Below, piece after piece: positions 1 to 43,909 of a stretch of 64,000 nt of DNA (position 1 is its first letter; each line of letters starts with the position of its first letter). The DNA comes from Corydoras sp. C115. Its lineage: Eukaryota > Chordata > Actinopteri > Siluriformes > Callichthyidae. The notes beneath the pieces are model-generated. The model worked only from the letters and a program-made list of their open reading frames with translations, was not told the DNA's origin and did no database searches. The stretch lies in contig JAFMOC010000038.1 of assembly GCA_019802505.1 (NCBI GenBank), positions 1,833,001 to 1,897,000 on the forward strand. Direction: 5' to 3'. The position numbers were made by a program, and so were the translations under genes.

Positions 1-1275
1 CTGATCAATCACTGGGGTGAGAAGAAAAAAACAGATCAATGTAATAGATCAGTGGGGTAGATAGAATAGGTAATAGAAAATCAGGAGTAATAAATTCATC
101 TTGGGGCAGTTGGGTGGTAAATAAGAACAGTGATACATCCCAGCTTTGTGATTTTTGGGGACAGTACATGTTGACCAGCATCTCAAATATTGTAAAAACC
201 AATAAGACTGTAATATTTTTGAAATTAAGGAATTAACTGTGGGTACTGATAAACCAGTGTTTTTTCAGCATGTAGTAAATGGGGAGGGGGATGATAATAG
301 TTAATTAAGGATATTTTCTAGCCTGTCTGGGGCTAAATGGAGGACTTGGGTAGCAAATCATATGCATGAGAATGCCTTTATATAGGTACTATCCATCCTG
401 ATGTCCACCATTGCTTGCAAACACACTCTTGTTAAGCCATGCTCTAATGACTCAGTGTATTTTATATCGCTGACACTTTCGGTGTTTACAGATATTAGTG
501 ATTATTGTATTCTTAACTGATAAATTCAATATATATATACATATATATATTTTATTCTATTTATTACGTAGTATGAAAGAAGTGAATAATTTTGCATTTT
601 AATCCATCTTTCCATTTGTAACCTAACTGTGTATGCCTTTGTAAGATATGAGGCCATGCCAATTTAAACGTTTGATAGAAAAACAATTTAAAACACACAT
701 TTGATTGATGATGGTTTGTACAACCTGTTAATCTTAAACAATGCAACTAAGGACACGGATTTTTCTGAGGACGTTCGGTAATAGTTTAGTGAATTGACGT
801 CTGTTTTTAGTAGGTCATGTTATCATCGAATTTGCTCCACTGGACCAGGAATTATTTAGCACATGTGTATGCAACTCATCACACCTGTATTAATGGGAAG
901 CCAAAGGTCAAAACCGAAGCCATGGTTTTCACTTGAAATAAATATTTAAACCACTTTATGTTTTATTTCTTGTCCCACTTTATGAAAAGCATTTTATAAA
1001 CCATTTCTACCCTGACATCTGTGCTTAACATGAAACACTCTTAACCTAAAACACCGGTACCTAAAATATTGCTGCGTTTGGCACCCTGTCCTAGGATTAT
1101 TCTAAACATTCTCCCCAGGATGGGTATGTGGAACACAATATCAATTTTAGCATTTTCACTTGCCGTATAGATGAATTTTGTAGTTCTACAGACTGTAGTC
1201 CATCTGTTTGTGGACTACAGTACACACTATGTTAGTGCCCTTTATAACCTTTAGGTCATTCCAGAATCATTACCT

Positions 1276-1505
1276 CTGGAGTCTCCATGTTCTCCGGAAT
1301 CTCTAGTTTCCTCCCACAGTCCAAAATTCAAAGAAAATTGACAGCTCTAAACTGCCCCTGTATAGTGTGCAAAAGTTTGTGCCCAGCAATAGATTGGCAC
1401 CCTGTCCTGTGTTTATCCGCCCAGCGCCTGAAACTTTCTCCCCTGGATTGGGAATGGGGAACCCCCCCGCGACCCTAGTAGAGGATAAAGTGGAAGATAA
1501 CCATT
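1276..1505 (+). mobile_element. diverged 5'-truncated SINE
   Basis: Starts near ctccatgttctccgg and ends gataaagtggaagataacc; several substitutions, older copy. A further fragment of the same family lies at about 1070-1130. Confidence 0.75.
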
Positions 1506-2084
1506 TACGATTAGTATTATTTGTTTCAAAATTATGCGTGGGCATGATGTTTATTGAAATAACTATTTAAATATCATATCACTTTAAATAAGTACTCTAT
1601 AAAGCAACAGATTTAGTGGCCCCGAGCCTTTGCCTGTTATTTCCTGTGAGGTCATGTGTGAATGTACACGGACAATACAAGCTTTGTAGTTTTGACTCAT
1701 TGGCAGACTGGTGTCTGTACAGACATGAATCCATGTACATTTTATGCTCTGCAATTATTTTTTGCTGTGCTTAAAACCATTTGAAACTGAATGAACTTTT
1801 ATTTTATTTTACGTGTCAGTTTGTATGTTTAAATCATATAGCCAAAACAACTAAGATGTTATGTGTTACGTAAAAAAGATTGCAGTGTGTAGTTTGTGGC
1901 ATTTATTGGTGAACTGTAGCCAACCAAATACCACACCCAGACATCACAAGTTTGTATTTATGAAATTATTTACTTATATTGGTCTAAGCAATGTAACCCA
2001 GAAAATACAACGTCGAATCGCACATATTGAATTTGTGTTTTATATGAAGCAGTGTTGCTGTAATTTTTAGTTTGATGTAATTTT

Positions 2085-2345
2085 GTAGTGCTGCACTAAA
2101 AACCCCTCAATGCATGAGCGTCACTGCAGAACTGGCAAGAACAATACGCCACCAAAAATTCTGTGATAACCAATAGAGAACAGAGAAGCAACAGGGGACT
2201 AACAAAAAAAGGTAAACAGATGTTCTACACTCTGAAATTGTAAAATTACAAAGTCCATCTATATGGTAAGTGGAGGAAATAAACAATGGAGCAAAATGGC
2301 AATGTGTCCAAACTTTTGACTGGTACTGTGCTTAAATATTTAGTA
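2085..2345 (-). mobile_element. dispersed non-autonomous repeat, copy 1
   Basis: The reverse complement shares tagatggactttgta, cagttctgcagtgac and the ggggttttagtgcagca-type block with the copy at 6425-6715, in opposite orientation. No coding capacity. Family not named. Confidence 0.65.
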
Positions 2346-3419
2346 TAATCACTTTTGCCAATTATCTTAATAAAAAAGATGCATCATTCTGACTCCTGAA
2401 AAGAAAAGCAACAAATCTTGTCCAATTCTTTTTTTTTTTTCTTTTTTTATCAAACACGTGTGTAATGCAAAGTGGCTCATTGCAGACATAACACATGGGG
2501 ATAAATACAGGGATTAGTATTCCGAACAAACAGGCAACATTTAAGGAACTGTACAGTCACATTTGAGGTTTAAAAACCTATGAGATTAAATTCTCTGATT
2601 ATTTTAACAGCTTGTGCAAGTGTGCTAGAGGCTTCGTCCCACTTTACATAATATTTAGTGCATGATCTTTTTATTTGTGTTATCATAAACTGTCTCAATG
2701 GCTTTTTTCAAGTCTTTTGAATACAATTCGTATATTATGAGTAACTAAAACATCCAGTTCAAAGCTCAAAATTCTGGCTAGAAACAGTAGAAAGGAACAT
2801 TAAAACCCGGATTAATGTTATGCCAACATTTTTATCCTGTGCAAAAATTCTAAATGCTGATAAGGTAACTCTAAATGTTGTAAGCATATTTATATGATAC
2901 AATGCTGCTAAATGCATTTTTTTTTAAATATTATAAATAGTACATTATACATATGCATATATGTATGTACAAAATAAATCGGACATAAAATGGCTGGTAA
3001 ATGTGCAGAGAATATTTCTTATGCCATATAAACTGGGGTACATTTTAAAAAGGACACTTTATGGACAAAAGTATGTAGACCTGGCTGCAATTTAACTTAT
3101 TTGACCATCACAGCCGCTCTGGGTACTAGAAGAGTGCATATTATTGATTGAACCATATGCACTAAGTAATTGTGTTAGTCAAACACCAACAATGGTCCTG
3201 AGAAAAAACATATTTAACTGTTATATATAATATATATAAGTAATCCAACACTATATCTTTGAGACTGGAAAAAGTTTAGGGGTCTTTGGAATCTGGTGTG
3301 ACCAATATGTGTAACAAGAACTGGATATGTACTTATAACTGATGATTTGTCTCATGACACATCAGCTTGGAGGACTCCTCAACTATTCCTCCATTAGATT
3401 TTACTGCGGTCATTTAGTA

Positions 3420-5921
3420 TTTATTTATTGATGACAATCGAGCTCTTTTGATCTATGTGCAGCAAAACAGGCCAACACTGACACTAATACTATTGTTTTA
3501 CTATTATTGATAAGTGGGCGGGTTTCCTCCGGGTTCTCCGGTTTCCTCCCAAAGTCCAAAAACATGGATCAAGTCAACTGAGTTCTCCAAATTGCCCCAT
3601 ATAGAGTGTGTTTGTGTCTGTGCGTGTGAGTGTGTGCCCAGCAATAGGTTGGTGCCCTGTCCTGGGTTTATCTGCCCAGCGCCCGAAACGTTCTCCCCTG
3701 GATGGGCATGGGGAACCCCCCCCCCCCGCGACCCTAATATAGGATAAAGCGGAAGATAATGAATGAATGAATGAATTATTAATAAGTTCTAATTTTGTCT
3801 TCTATTTTCACTATACTATGACCTAAAATACTTTCACAGTAGCTATCTGGCATGTTGAACTGCTCTGTATCAAATTGCAGATATGCAGCAGTCTTCCTTT
3901 GGACAGTGGAGGCTTAAAGGACCTGCACTGTTGTGAACCACTATTGTTCAGTGTTCTGCAGATGGTAGACCCAAGAACATTAACACCGTGCATTTATAAC
4001 ACTATTCCATTCTTGCTCTTATAGTAATTTTTCTTATTTGTTAATAGTGTTGAATTCCAGCCATTTGTACACAAGCTGTATTACTGTGGTTTTCTGGATT
4101 GTAAATGTTTTAGAGATGATTTTGTAGGATTGTCCAGCCTGTTCAGAATTAACGTCTCTTTTCTTAAACCCCTCATTATTTATACCATGAACCCCATTAC
4201 CAGACTACTGTATGTTGTGAAGCTCAGACTTTGCGTGCATGTTTATATCCATCTACCCAGTCACATGTTTATCAAAATAAGGCCAATAAATAAAATGTTT
4301 AGTATTATTTTTAAACATGCCCAAATATTTTGTGAGGTTAGAATTCCATTGGACTCACAACCACAGGTCTAAACAAATTACGGGTAATTATGATTTTAAT
4401 ACTGCACATTCAACAATAAGTGTCTCACAGTGGTATATGTAACAACATATATCCAGGCATAAATCCAAAAAGGTACTTAAAGTCTACAAAGAGGACCCAG
4501 TGTTCCCAAACAGGATTAAATGGCTTCTGATTGTCCAACAGTCAAACTTTTGGTAATTCCTAAAAGCGAAAGAATCATTTTGTTTAATAAATAACTTAAC
4601 TAATGTAATATTTTTGCAGCATTTGCTTACTAATGTTATTTTCTATACAATTAGGACTTTTCAAAAATGACATATGGGTTTAGTTAATATTTATGGTTAA
4701 ATGTACACATTTCTAAATATCGCATTACTTCACATTTAATTTAGTTTTAGTGGTTAATTACTGTACTGCAATAGCTGTGGAGGTCAACAGGACAACAATA
4801 TAATGTTTAGTTGAGAAAAATGATGCAAAAAAATTATGCAAAAATTATATATCCTACTTTATAATAGTGATGAAGGAAAAGCCGTGAGATCAGCAATGTG
4901 ACCAGCAGGTATCACCTTTCATAGAGTCAGGCACATTGTCACTAAACTGTAAAATATCAATACGCTTTAGAGTGATGAATCAAACAGCATAATCTGACAG
5001 TGAACAAGTCTAGTAGTACACATCTGTGATGACAGAAAAAACACAATCTTTCCAAATACATCAACTACTGAGTCGGGTGATGGAAAGACTGTAGTCTGTT
5101 TTTGTTGTTTGCTTTGGGCTCGACTGTTTCAGTAAAGCCCTAAAGCACGACTACATTCAGAATGCCTTTAGCTTTGTGGCAACTTTAATGCCCAGTTACA
5201 CAATGTAGGATCCAAAAAACAAAACAAACCTGATCTCATGTTAGAGTGAAAGTGAGATGCTAAATAGAAACCAGGGCTTATTTCAAGAATGGATGCTTTA
5301 TAGCTGCCCAAGGTTTTGAACGTGTGGTTTGTTTTTTTACGTTCACACAATTTTGGCAATTAAGTTTTCTTAAAAGGAATTTGTTTCAAATACTATGTGT
5401 CTGGTGATGGACGGACTAGCAGCGCCATAACTTGCATAATGCTTTCTATTTGCTATATATTTCCACTGCTGGCATTTTGGTTACACTAGAAGGATGGTAT
5501 ACAAAAGTCTTTTCAGGCATGCTCATTGAGCCACTGCATTTTGTGAACACAATACATTTTTTCAGGACAGATTTCTTCCCAGTGTTTAAAATTTAATGTA
5601 TCTTAAAAGCAGCACCTAGTTTGTACTTAGCTGCTATTGCACTAAATGAATATTCCTACCAAAACGCAGCTGAGAAAGGCATGCTCACTTCATTTGCCTT
5701 TGAGTTTTAAATGAATTAACTCTTGTTGCCTTTATCAGACATGAAGCCATTGCTGTTTTAGGAACAGTTATTGGAAAAGCAGAAGGTACAGAGTGAGCAC
5801 TCAGTCATTCACTCAGCACTCAGTTTGGTTAAGGCAGCACCACTAAATGGGAACCAAAACTTACCGCTGAAAGCCCATTATGAGTCTCACTGAGGGTTCT
5901 TCTGGATGTTCTTAATTCTGG
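3420..5921 (-). other. mark1 3'UTR / 3' flank (tentative)
   Basis: Downstream of the mark1 stop there is no supported reading frame. On the minus strand a variant signal ATTAAA lies at 5597-5592 and the first canonical AATAAA at 3425-3420, so a UTR of about 0.3 kb or up to 2.5 kb is possible. A 5'-truncated SINE at 3517-3777 lies inside the longer option. Confidence 0.35.
3517..3777 (+). mobile_element. 5'-truncated SINE
   Basis: Begins inside the body at gggtttcctccgggttctcc and runs to the gaatgaatgaatgaatt tail; box A and B missing. Confidence 0.85.
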
Positions 5922-36146
<30,225 letters not shown>

Positions 36147-36450
36147 TTTATTGAGTTTGGAGGTCGACTTGATCTATTTCAGGTTCCTCTAAACATCTCG
36201 AACGGCCTGTCAAACAGGATGCGGGATAAAACCAGAATAAGACATGACGACGAGCCGCTTTTCAAGCGCAAAAACGCGGACATAAAGACAAGACGATTCC
36301 GGTGGGAGAAAACGCCGGTTCCGGAGCTCGGAGCGCGTGAACATTGACGCTCGCCGTTCCCCAGCCTCCTGCATCATGCGCCGGCAGCGGCGAACCGGGG
36401 ATGAGCGCCTCCCTGTCCCAAATGCACCTGTGCTGCCTAGATAGGCGCCC
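36147..36450 (-). promoter_or_regulatory. mark1: CpG-rich promoter / 5'UTR of mark1
   Basis: A GC- and CpG-dense stretch in an otherwise AT-rich window, immediately upstream of the mark1 start codon (gcggaca, cgccggttccggagctcgg and gcgccggcagcgg motifs; many CpGs between 36230 and 36450). No clear TATA box. Inferred to hold the transcription start and 5'UTR; the exact start site cannot be read from sequence. Confidence 0.7.
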
Positions 36451-36525
36451 TGGGTAGAAATTGTGTCTTCTAATCGGACAAGCATACTTTTTCTCCACCT
36501 GCTGGACAAACAGAGAATCAGACAT

Positions 36526-37857
36526 TCATTCATTATCCATCCATCATCTTCCGCTTTATCCTCTATTAGGTTCGCGGTGGGGTTCCCCATGCCCATCCAG
36601 GGGAGAACGTCTCGGGCGCTGGGCAGATACACCCAGAACAGGGCGCCAATCTATCGCTGGGCACACACTCACACACACATACACACTCTATATGGGGCAA
36701 TTTGGAGTCCTCAATTGATTGATCCATGTTTTTGGACTGTGGGAGGAAACCGGAGAACCCGGAGGAAACCCACGCAGACACGGGAGCCACCGTGCCACCC
36801 TCATTCATTATCCATCCATCCATCATCTTCCGCTTTATCCTCTATTAGGGTCGCGGTGGGGTTACCCATGCCCATCTAGGGGAGAACGTTTCGGGCGCTG
36901 GGCAGATAGACCCAGGACAGGGCGCCAATCCATCGCTGGGCACACACTCACTCACACAGACACACACACATACACACACTCTATATGAGGCAATTTTGAG
37001 AATTCTATTGACTTGATCCATGTTTTTGGACTGTGGGAGGAAACCGGAGAACCCGGAGGAAACCCACACAGACACGGGGAGAACATTGAACTCCACCCAG
37101 ATGGGGATTCGAACCGAGAATCCCTAGCACTGAGAGGCGAACGTGCTAACCACTAAGCGCCTTAAATGGGCATGAAGAACCCCCTGCGACACCAGTAGAT
37201 GATTAAGCTAAAGATAATGAGATAATTCATGGGGTGACACGGTGGCTTAGTGATTAGCATTCATTATCCATCCATCATCTTCTGCTTTATCCTATATTAG
37301 GGTCGCGGTGGGGTTCCCCATGCCCATCCAGGGGAGAATGCCATCCATCCATCATCTTCCGCTTTTTTCCGCTACTAGGATAGCGGGGGGGAGGGGGTTC
37401 CCCATGCCCATCCAGGGGAGAACGTTTCAGATACACCCAGGACAGGGTGCCAATCTATTGCTGGGCATACACTCACACACACAAACACACTCTATATGGG
37501 GCAATTTTGGACCTTGATCCATGTTTTTGGACTGTGGGAGGAAACCGGAGAACCCGGAGGAAACCCACCCGGACACGGGGAAAACATGGAAACTCCACCC
37601 AGATGGGGATTCGAACCGGGAATCCCTAGAGCTGAGAGGCGAACATGCTAAGCACTAAGCCAGTGTCACCCCATTCATTATCTTTAGCTTAATCATCTAC
37701 TGGTGTCGCAGGGGGTTCTTCATGCCCATTTAAGGCGCTGGTCAGATACACACAGGACAGGGCACCAAACTAACACTGAGCACTGAGTTTGAATTGGGAT
37801 TTGAACCTGCACCCCCTTTACTGAGAGCGTGCTACCACTAAGCCACCATGCTGCCCA
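36526..37857 (-). mobile_element. cluster of SINE copies upstream of the mark1 promoter
   Basis: At least four minus-oriented copies lie head to tail (about 36526-36800, 36801-37155, 37258-37660 including an internal restart near 37342, and 37672-37857), plus a plus-oriented fragment at 37156-37260. The 36526 copy is cut short after cacgcagacacggg and fused to a head. Nested and tandem insertion of one family is the likely cause. Confidence 0.85.
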
Positions 37858-38094
37858 ATAAACTTTTTTAATAAACATACTTAATTTCTTCAAGTGATTT
37901 AATAAATAAGTCGAATCAAATATTTCACTTTTATTTTCTTTTAATAAACCACAAAAATATATACATTTTGATTTAAAGTTTTCAAATTAATTTAACCTTC
38001 TTTATTATATATGTTTAACATAAACATGCATTCTTGAACAATCATTTTTTAAATCAATGTCATTAACTTCTCTGTAAAATTATGTTCATTAAAC

Positions 38095-38455
38095 ATTCAT
38101 TCATTCATTCATTCATTATTTCCCGCTTTATCCTCTATTAGGGTCGCGGTGGGGTTCCCCATGTCCATCCAGGGGAGAACGTCTCGGGCGCTGGGCAGAT
38201 AGACCCAGGACAGGGCGCCAATCCATCGCTGGGCACACACTCACTCACACACACACACTCTATATGGGGCAATTTGGAGAATTCAATTGACTTGATCCAT
38301 GTTTTTGGACTGTGGGAGGAAACCGGAGAACCCGGAGGAAACCCACGCAGACACAGGGAGAACATGGAAACTCCACCCAGATGGGGATTCGAACCGGGAA
38401 TCCCTAGTGCTGAGAGGCGAACGTGCTGACCACTAAGCCACCGTGCAGCCCATTC
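38095..38455 (-). mobile_element. full-length SINE, (cattc)n tail
   Basis: Near-consensus copy from the cattcattcattcatt tail to the head gccaccgtgcagcc. No convincing TSD beyond a few bases. Confidence 0.88.
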
Positions 38456-38710
38456 AAATATTGATTTTCTTAAAATGAGACAAAATCGAGTTCTGTTCTG
38501 TTATGTGTGTAACAATATCACCCACCAGATGGCAGAATTTCTATTTTATTCGAGTGGAGGACTAAACAATTTAGAGCACTTTAAAAATAATTAGGCTACA
38601 AATGGAAATGATGGAAAATATGTTTAATCATAAGCTTAGTTTATAGCAGGCATTGTATTATAGCATTAATATTAATGACTGTCATTTATGTTAATAACTG
38701 GGGGGAGGAA

Positions 38711-38735
38711 GAGGGGAGAGAGAGAGAGAGAGAGC
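38711..38735. repeat. (GA)n run
   Basis: Short (ga)n, about 24 bp, after gaagaggggag. Confidence 0.9.
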
Positions 38736-39894
38736 AGGTTAGTTGACAGTCTAGAACCATTGCAGAGAAAAAAAAAAAAGATATTAGAGTGATTGTTTAT
38801 AAGACTGTTGCACTGATAGATCTGCACACTTTTAATAAAAAATGACAGTAAGAGGCTGTAATCCTAAAATCTATTTGTCAGGCATGCATGCATGATAAAA
38901 CTAAAAAGAAAGAAAAACACTGGATCTTGGCACAGAGGTAAGCATTGCTGGAATTCTGCGTCGGATCTGCATGGATCACTTCTCGACAGACTGGATAGCA
39001 CCCATTCGGCAAGAGTAAACAGCCTAAACCTAAAACACTTCATGTGCAACAACATGGTTTTTTGTTTTGTTCATGGCCCTGAGTGACCCTTAGATGGCCC
39101 TTAGATCCTTAGAATCAGGTGACCCCAAAAAACATAATATATGAAGCTGAGTATGAATTTTAATTTAAAGATGTGTGATGTCTGTGGGGCTGTGTGTCAC
39201 TGTATTGCTACGTTTTATCTTTAGTCAGACTCTGATGGGTAGGTCCATCTGTCAACCCTAAATCATGTCAGAATATTTGTTGCAACATTAAAAAAAATAT
39301 AATATGAAAGTATAGAAACCTCAGGCAAATTTTATTTTCCAGGGTATACACAAATTGGGTATTTAATCTACCAATTACATGAAATTACCTCTGAACACAG
39401 GTACTCAAAGGTTTTAAAATAATAAAGCATCTCCAAACATAAAATGGCTTGTAGTAATTACAGGGGGTGGGGTCATCAAACTTATATAAATACCACATGA
39501 AAAGGAATCCTGACTTTGAAGTGGCTAAATCATAATTACAAACAACTGCAACTGTGAGTTATAATAGACCTATAGGCAATTAACATTATACAGCAGCTTT
39601 AAAAAAGATCTGAAAATTAGCACGTTGATATATGTGAGTTCATAGCAACATTAAGACAACTGACAAGCAAAGAGGCCAAATTGTGGGAACCAATTACAGT
39701 ATGAGTTACAGATACTAAATACTGAAGGCAATGGTATTAAGGTGGCACATACCAAGATGTGACAATGAAAGAGTCAGTGCAAAAACTGTCAGTGACTGAG
39801 CTTGTGGTTAAGGAGCTTTGCAACCTGAATATCCCCAAGTACTATGGCTGAAGTGCCCCTTCGGCAAGGCCCTTGCCTTTTTGTGTGGCTTTTT

Positions 39895-40085
39895 TCATCT
39901 TATCTCATTATTTTCTGCCTACTCCTATACTAGGTACTAGGGTTGCAGGGGGTTACTCATGCTCATCCGGTAGAGAACATTTCGGGCGCTGGGCTGATAC
40001 ATCCAGGACAGGGAGCCTATCCATCACTGGGCACACACTCACTCACACAGACACCCATAATATAGGGGCAATTTAGAAAGGGACA
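39895..40085 (-). mobile_element. partial SINE
   Basis: Minus fragment from tctcattattttctgcctac to aatataggggcaatttag. Confidence 0.7.
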
Positions 40086-43000
40086 ATTTAGAGCAGTCTT
40101 TCACAAATAAGACATTTTTTAACACTGGTTTCCCTGGAACTGTATACTGTGTGTATAAATAAAAAAGTCACCATTTAGATTTATGAGCTGTAATTCAGTT
40201 GATCAGGTAAACAACAAACCACTTTATATGGCAGTAAAACAGCCAGGGACCTAAACGTAAAGAATGACCAAGTAATTTTATCAGTTGAGTTTTTTTCCTC
40301 CTCCGATGGGACAAGCTTATTCCATGTCAACTGTGCCAAGATTCATCAGTCTCAAACTGTGAAAGAGTGGTTCAGTGAGCATGAGGAATCATTTTCACCT
40401 ACTACTCATTATGGGTGTGGGAGCTTAGTGGTTATAATGTTGGGCTATCAGTCGGAAAATTTGGTCTTCATGCCCTGACTCCACCAAAAGTTACCAATGT
40501 GGGCTTTCGAGTAAGGATCTTAATGCTCAAGTAAAAGTGTCTTCGTTATGCTTCAACACAGATGCCTGACCTTTTGCAAATCTCTGGGTCGTGTTTAAGA
40601 ATGCTAATTGAAATACTTCAGCCTTTAACACTAACACTATGGCAGTTTTTTCATATCCCATTTTGATTGTGATCCATTTGGTGAATAAAAGAGATGCTGA
40701 GAGATGCACGGACTAACCACAAAACCACTGTGCCACCTGGTTTAGATAATATCTCTCCATGCAGGGGTTCTGTGATGGTTCCCTTTTTAATAAACTAAAA
40801 AGAACAGAGTGAGAAAGCTTTAGTAAGGTGCAGAGTTATGAAAAGTGAACCTGTTAAATAGTCTTTTAGTTATACGTTAGCACAAAACTCATTTACAACC
40901 CTTCTCTACAGAAGAATACGCAAATGACCCTTTGGCAGGTTTATTCCAATTAGCTCACTTTCTTATTGGCTAAATCAGCAACATCCAGCTCTGCCACACA
41001 GCATAAAACATGGCTTCCCATGTTTTCATTGGCCTTTTCCCATTAGAACCACTGTATTGCTCCTGGCACACAGAATACACTTAAACCTCAGTGAAGCACT
41101 TTTCAGTGGGGAGCCACCCTGGTGAGATTGTTTGCAAAATTTCTTGTAAAATCAAACTCGGTATGAGTTTATGCTGCTTAATAGCTCATTATTTCCTCAT
41201 GTTTGTCCATCCTGACAGAGTTATTGAATTGGAAGAGCCTTTGGGTTTTATAGCAGACGTTACGAAGCTAAACTGTGCTGTTTTTGCCATGCAGCTTGCC
41301 AAGATGCTTCTGTTTTTCTGCGTCTTGTTATCACATTTAACGTTAAATTTGTGCTATCAGTTTTATTCCTCACAATGTCATTGTCTCATTTGTTTGATTA
41401 TAGTATAATTACAAGTAAGTGTATTTCAGCATTATAATGGGATTGCTAATTCAGGATCGGACCACAACCCATTTGTTTCTATGGGTGAATGATTGGGCAC
41501 CACATTTACATATTCACACCGTCTGGTCTATTTTTAATAGAAAAAATATCAAAAGCAGCTCTTTTTTAATAACTTTCAAATAATACCTAAATGATTTATT
41601 ATGTTCAGGTTTTTGTTACCTTATCCAAACATTTTAATAACCGCTTCAAAACATTCTCCTTGTTGTCGTTTTTGTCAAAGGTGTGGAAGAATTTTTAGAA
41701 TCATTGCCCTGCCAAAAAACCCATTTGTTTCCAGGGTTCAGCTTTCAGGCTGATGCCGTGAGGTTTTACTTCAGCATTTCTAAATAATCCTCCTTTGTAA
41801 TAATGCCATCTCTACTTTCTAAAGTGCACCAGTCCCTTTTACAGCATAACAGCAACACCAACATGACGGTGCTTCTCCCCTATGGTATTAATCATATAAC
41901 AAAATGAAGCCAAAATGCAGAAGCAGTGTGTAAAAACAACATATTCTCATTTACTATATCTGTACGAAATAGGATGGAAAGTGTCAATTAATTTCTGTAT
42001 GCTTTTGTGACCACATATTTAAAAGCAGAAATTTTGGTCTGGAACATTGTAGTGTTTTTTAATACTGTTCCAAAGAGAAAATACATTGTATAATAACGTA
42101 AGGTTCATCATTTTATAGTTGGAGAGATTATTCACAAGATGATTCCAAAATGTGTAGTTGCAAAAAACAATAATAATAACAGTCCTCATTGATCAATATT
42201 TAAATTCATGTTAGTACAGTTAAAAAAATTCTGACAACAAAGATGTTTGAAAGTGTTACTAGGAAAAGTAAAACAAAATAAAAACATAAACAAAAGGGCT
42301 AAAAATGTCATGCAACTGGACAATAATCACATGCAGAATTTACAATTTACGAAGAAAGAAATACTGGGGGAAAAAGTAATTAAGGTTTTGCAACAAATCA
42401 GTCAAAGTCCAGACCTCAACCCAGCATTGCTGAGGCAAATGAATGCCACAAACCATTATGAAATGAAACATAAAAAAAACATCTTACAAAAGGATGCTTT
42501 AAATATTTAAATCCAAATTATTTCTTAAATACTTCCAGTGTAAGATGTTTATCATATGTTCATTGTTCATCTTCTTGTTGTAGTGAAAGTTTTATTCTAA
42601 GACTTTCTGAAGACTAGATATTTAGATGTATTAGACATGTAAAATCACAGAATACAAAAATGGTGTTCTTTCTTATTCACATGTCTGTATATGTTTTTAA
42701 ATACTTGGCACAGCTGCTTGAATATTTTAAATGTATTAAGTGCCAAGAATGTACTGTCAGTAAATGTAGACCCTTAAATGCAGTCACAGGTGAAATAATT
42801 AATTAAAAAGTTAAAGCAGTACTTTAGCAATCACAAGCTTCTCGAATTCATAAATCCCTAGAAGTAAATCTAGAAGTAAAGTTTAAATTTTCTGATTTAA
42901 CTTTTTATCTGTATTAACAGATTTCAAAAGCAAATATGGCAAAACATTTTATATATTTTTGCTTTTTTAATTATAATAATTAAAAAAGTTTTCAATATTT

Positions 43001-43909
43001 GCAATCATGCTGTGAAAGTGCTCTGTAAAATGACTGACAATCCTTTCATAAGGTTTGGTACACATTCTTGCAAAAAGAATGCCAGTTTTTTTTTTTTTTT
43101 TTTGGTTTCAATTTTATAATAGTAAGAGTAATAATGCATTTCATCATAATATAATGTGCAACATAGCTAATTGCAATTTTTGCTATTGTAATATATTATT
43201 TATTAGCATTGATCAAACAATGTTTTTGTATAGTAACAGTCTGAATAGAAACTACTTAGTTGATTTCTTGATGTCTTAATAATTTTGATGGCTGGTGGTT
43301 GGTCCACTGGAGCCGCTTTACAGAAAGTTTAACTTCTACCTGGATAACTTCCACACTTCCATTTTAAAGGCAGAGGATAATCCAAACCAAACAGGCCCAT
43401 TATATGCAGCCACACCACCCAGACTGTTAAAAAGTAGTTGTTAAGTGTGAGTGAAGTGTGCTTTACAAGGCAGAGCTTGCTCACACTGTTTGCTCCAACA
43501 AGTCAATAAAACCCACTGGTATGCTGAACATCTTTGGAAGGCAAGCTACGTGAGGGCGAGGGCGGAATTTAATCAGGGATAAAGTGATCCAGCTAGTGCA
43601 GTGCCAGGACGACATGCCTGAAAAACACACCTTCTAAGACAAATAATTGTTGGGAGAAGTGCTGAAGCGCCGGGACTAACAGTCTGTCACTTTCCAGCTC
43701 CGATGAAGGGTTCAGCAGAGAGATTTAGAGAAGTTAAAATTCTGAAAAATTAATGTGTTCAACCTTTTAAATGTATTTATTTTAAGCAAAAATTATATAC
43801 AGGCCATTAAAAAAATAAGGAAATCAAGGGAAACAATGTGTGATAAACACATCTGCTGCAGAAAAGTGTTCTAAATTAAGATTCATAACTACTGTAGTTA
43901 TACTTGATT

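Larger units (their letters stand above)
1..3419. other. 3' intergenic flank of mark1, old repeats only
   Basis: AT-rich sequence with no coding region I can support. It holds SINE fragments near 1070-1130 and 1276-1505, one copy of a dispersed non-autonomous element (2085-2345), a (TA)n stretch near 530-550, and from about 3056 a block starting tatggacaaaagtatgtaga, the opening of a common teleost MITE-type repeat. Confidence 0.5.

Noticed and set aside
36210..36632. 140-codon minus-strand frame over the CpG-rich block
   Set aside because: It runs from SINE sequence into the GC-rich mark1 promoter; both explain the lack of stops, and no domain is visible.
36463..36988. Frames with HPSSSALSSIR or PAPETFSPGW motifs recurring across the window
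   Set aside because: The same peptides recur wherever the SINE body is present; they are SINE translations, not a gene family.
41091..41408. 105-codon plus-strand frame in the intergenic region
   Set aside because: No recognisable domain, AT-driven composition, no splice or promoter context.
42247..42510. Plus-strand frame containing ISQSPDLNP
   Set aside because: The SPDLNP phrase suggests a decayed Tc1-type transposase relic; the rest is low-complexity Lys/Asn and not a usable gene call.
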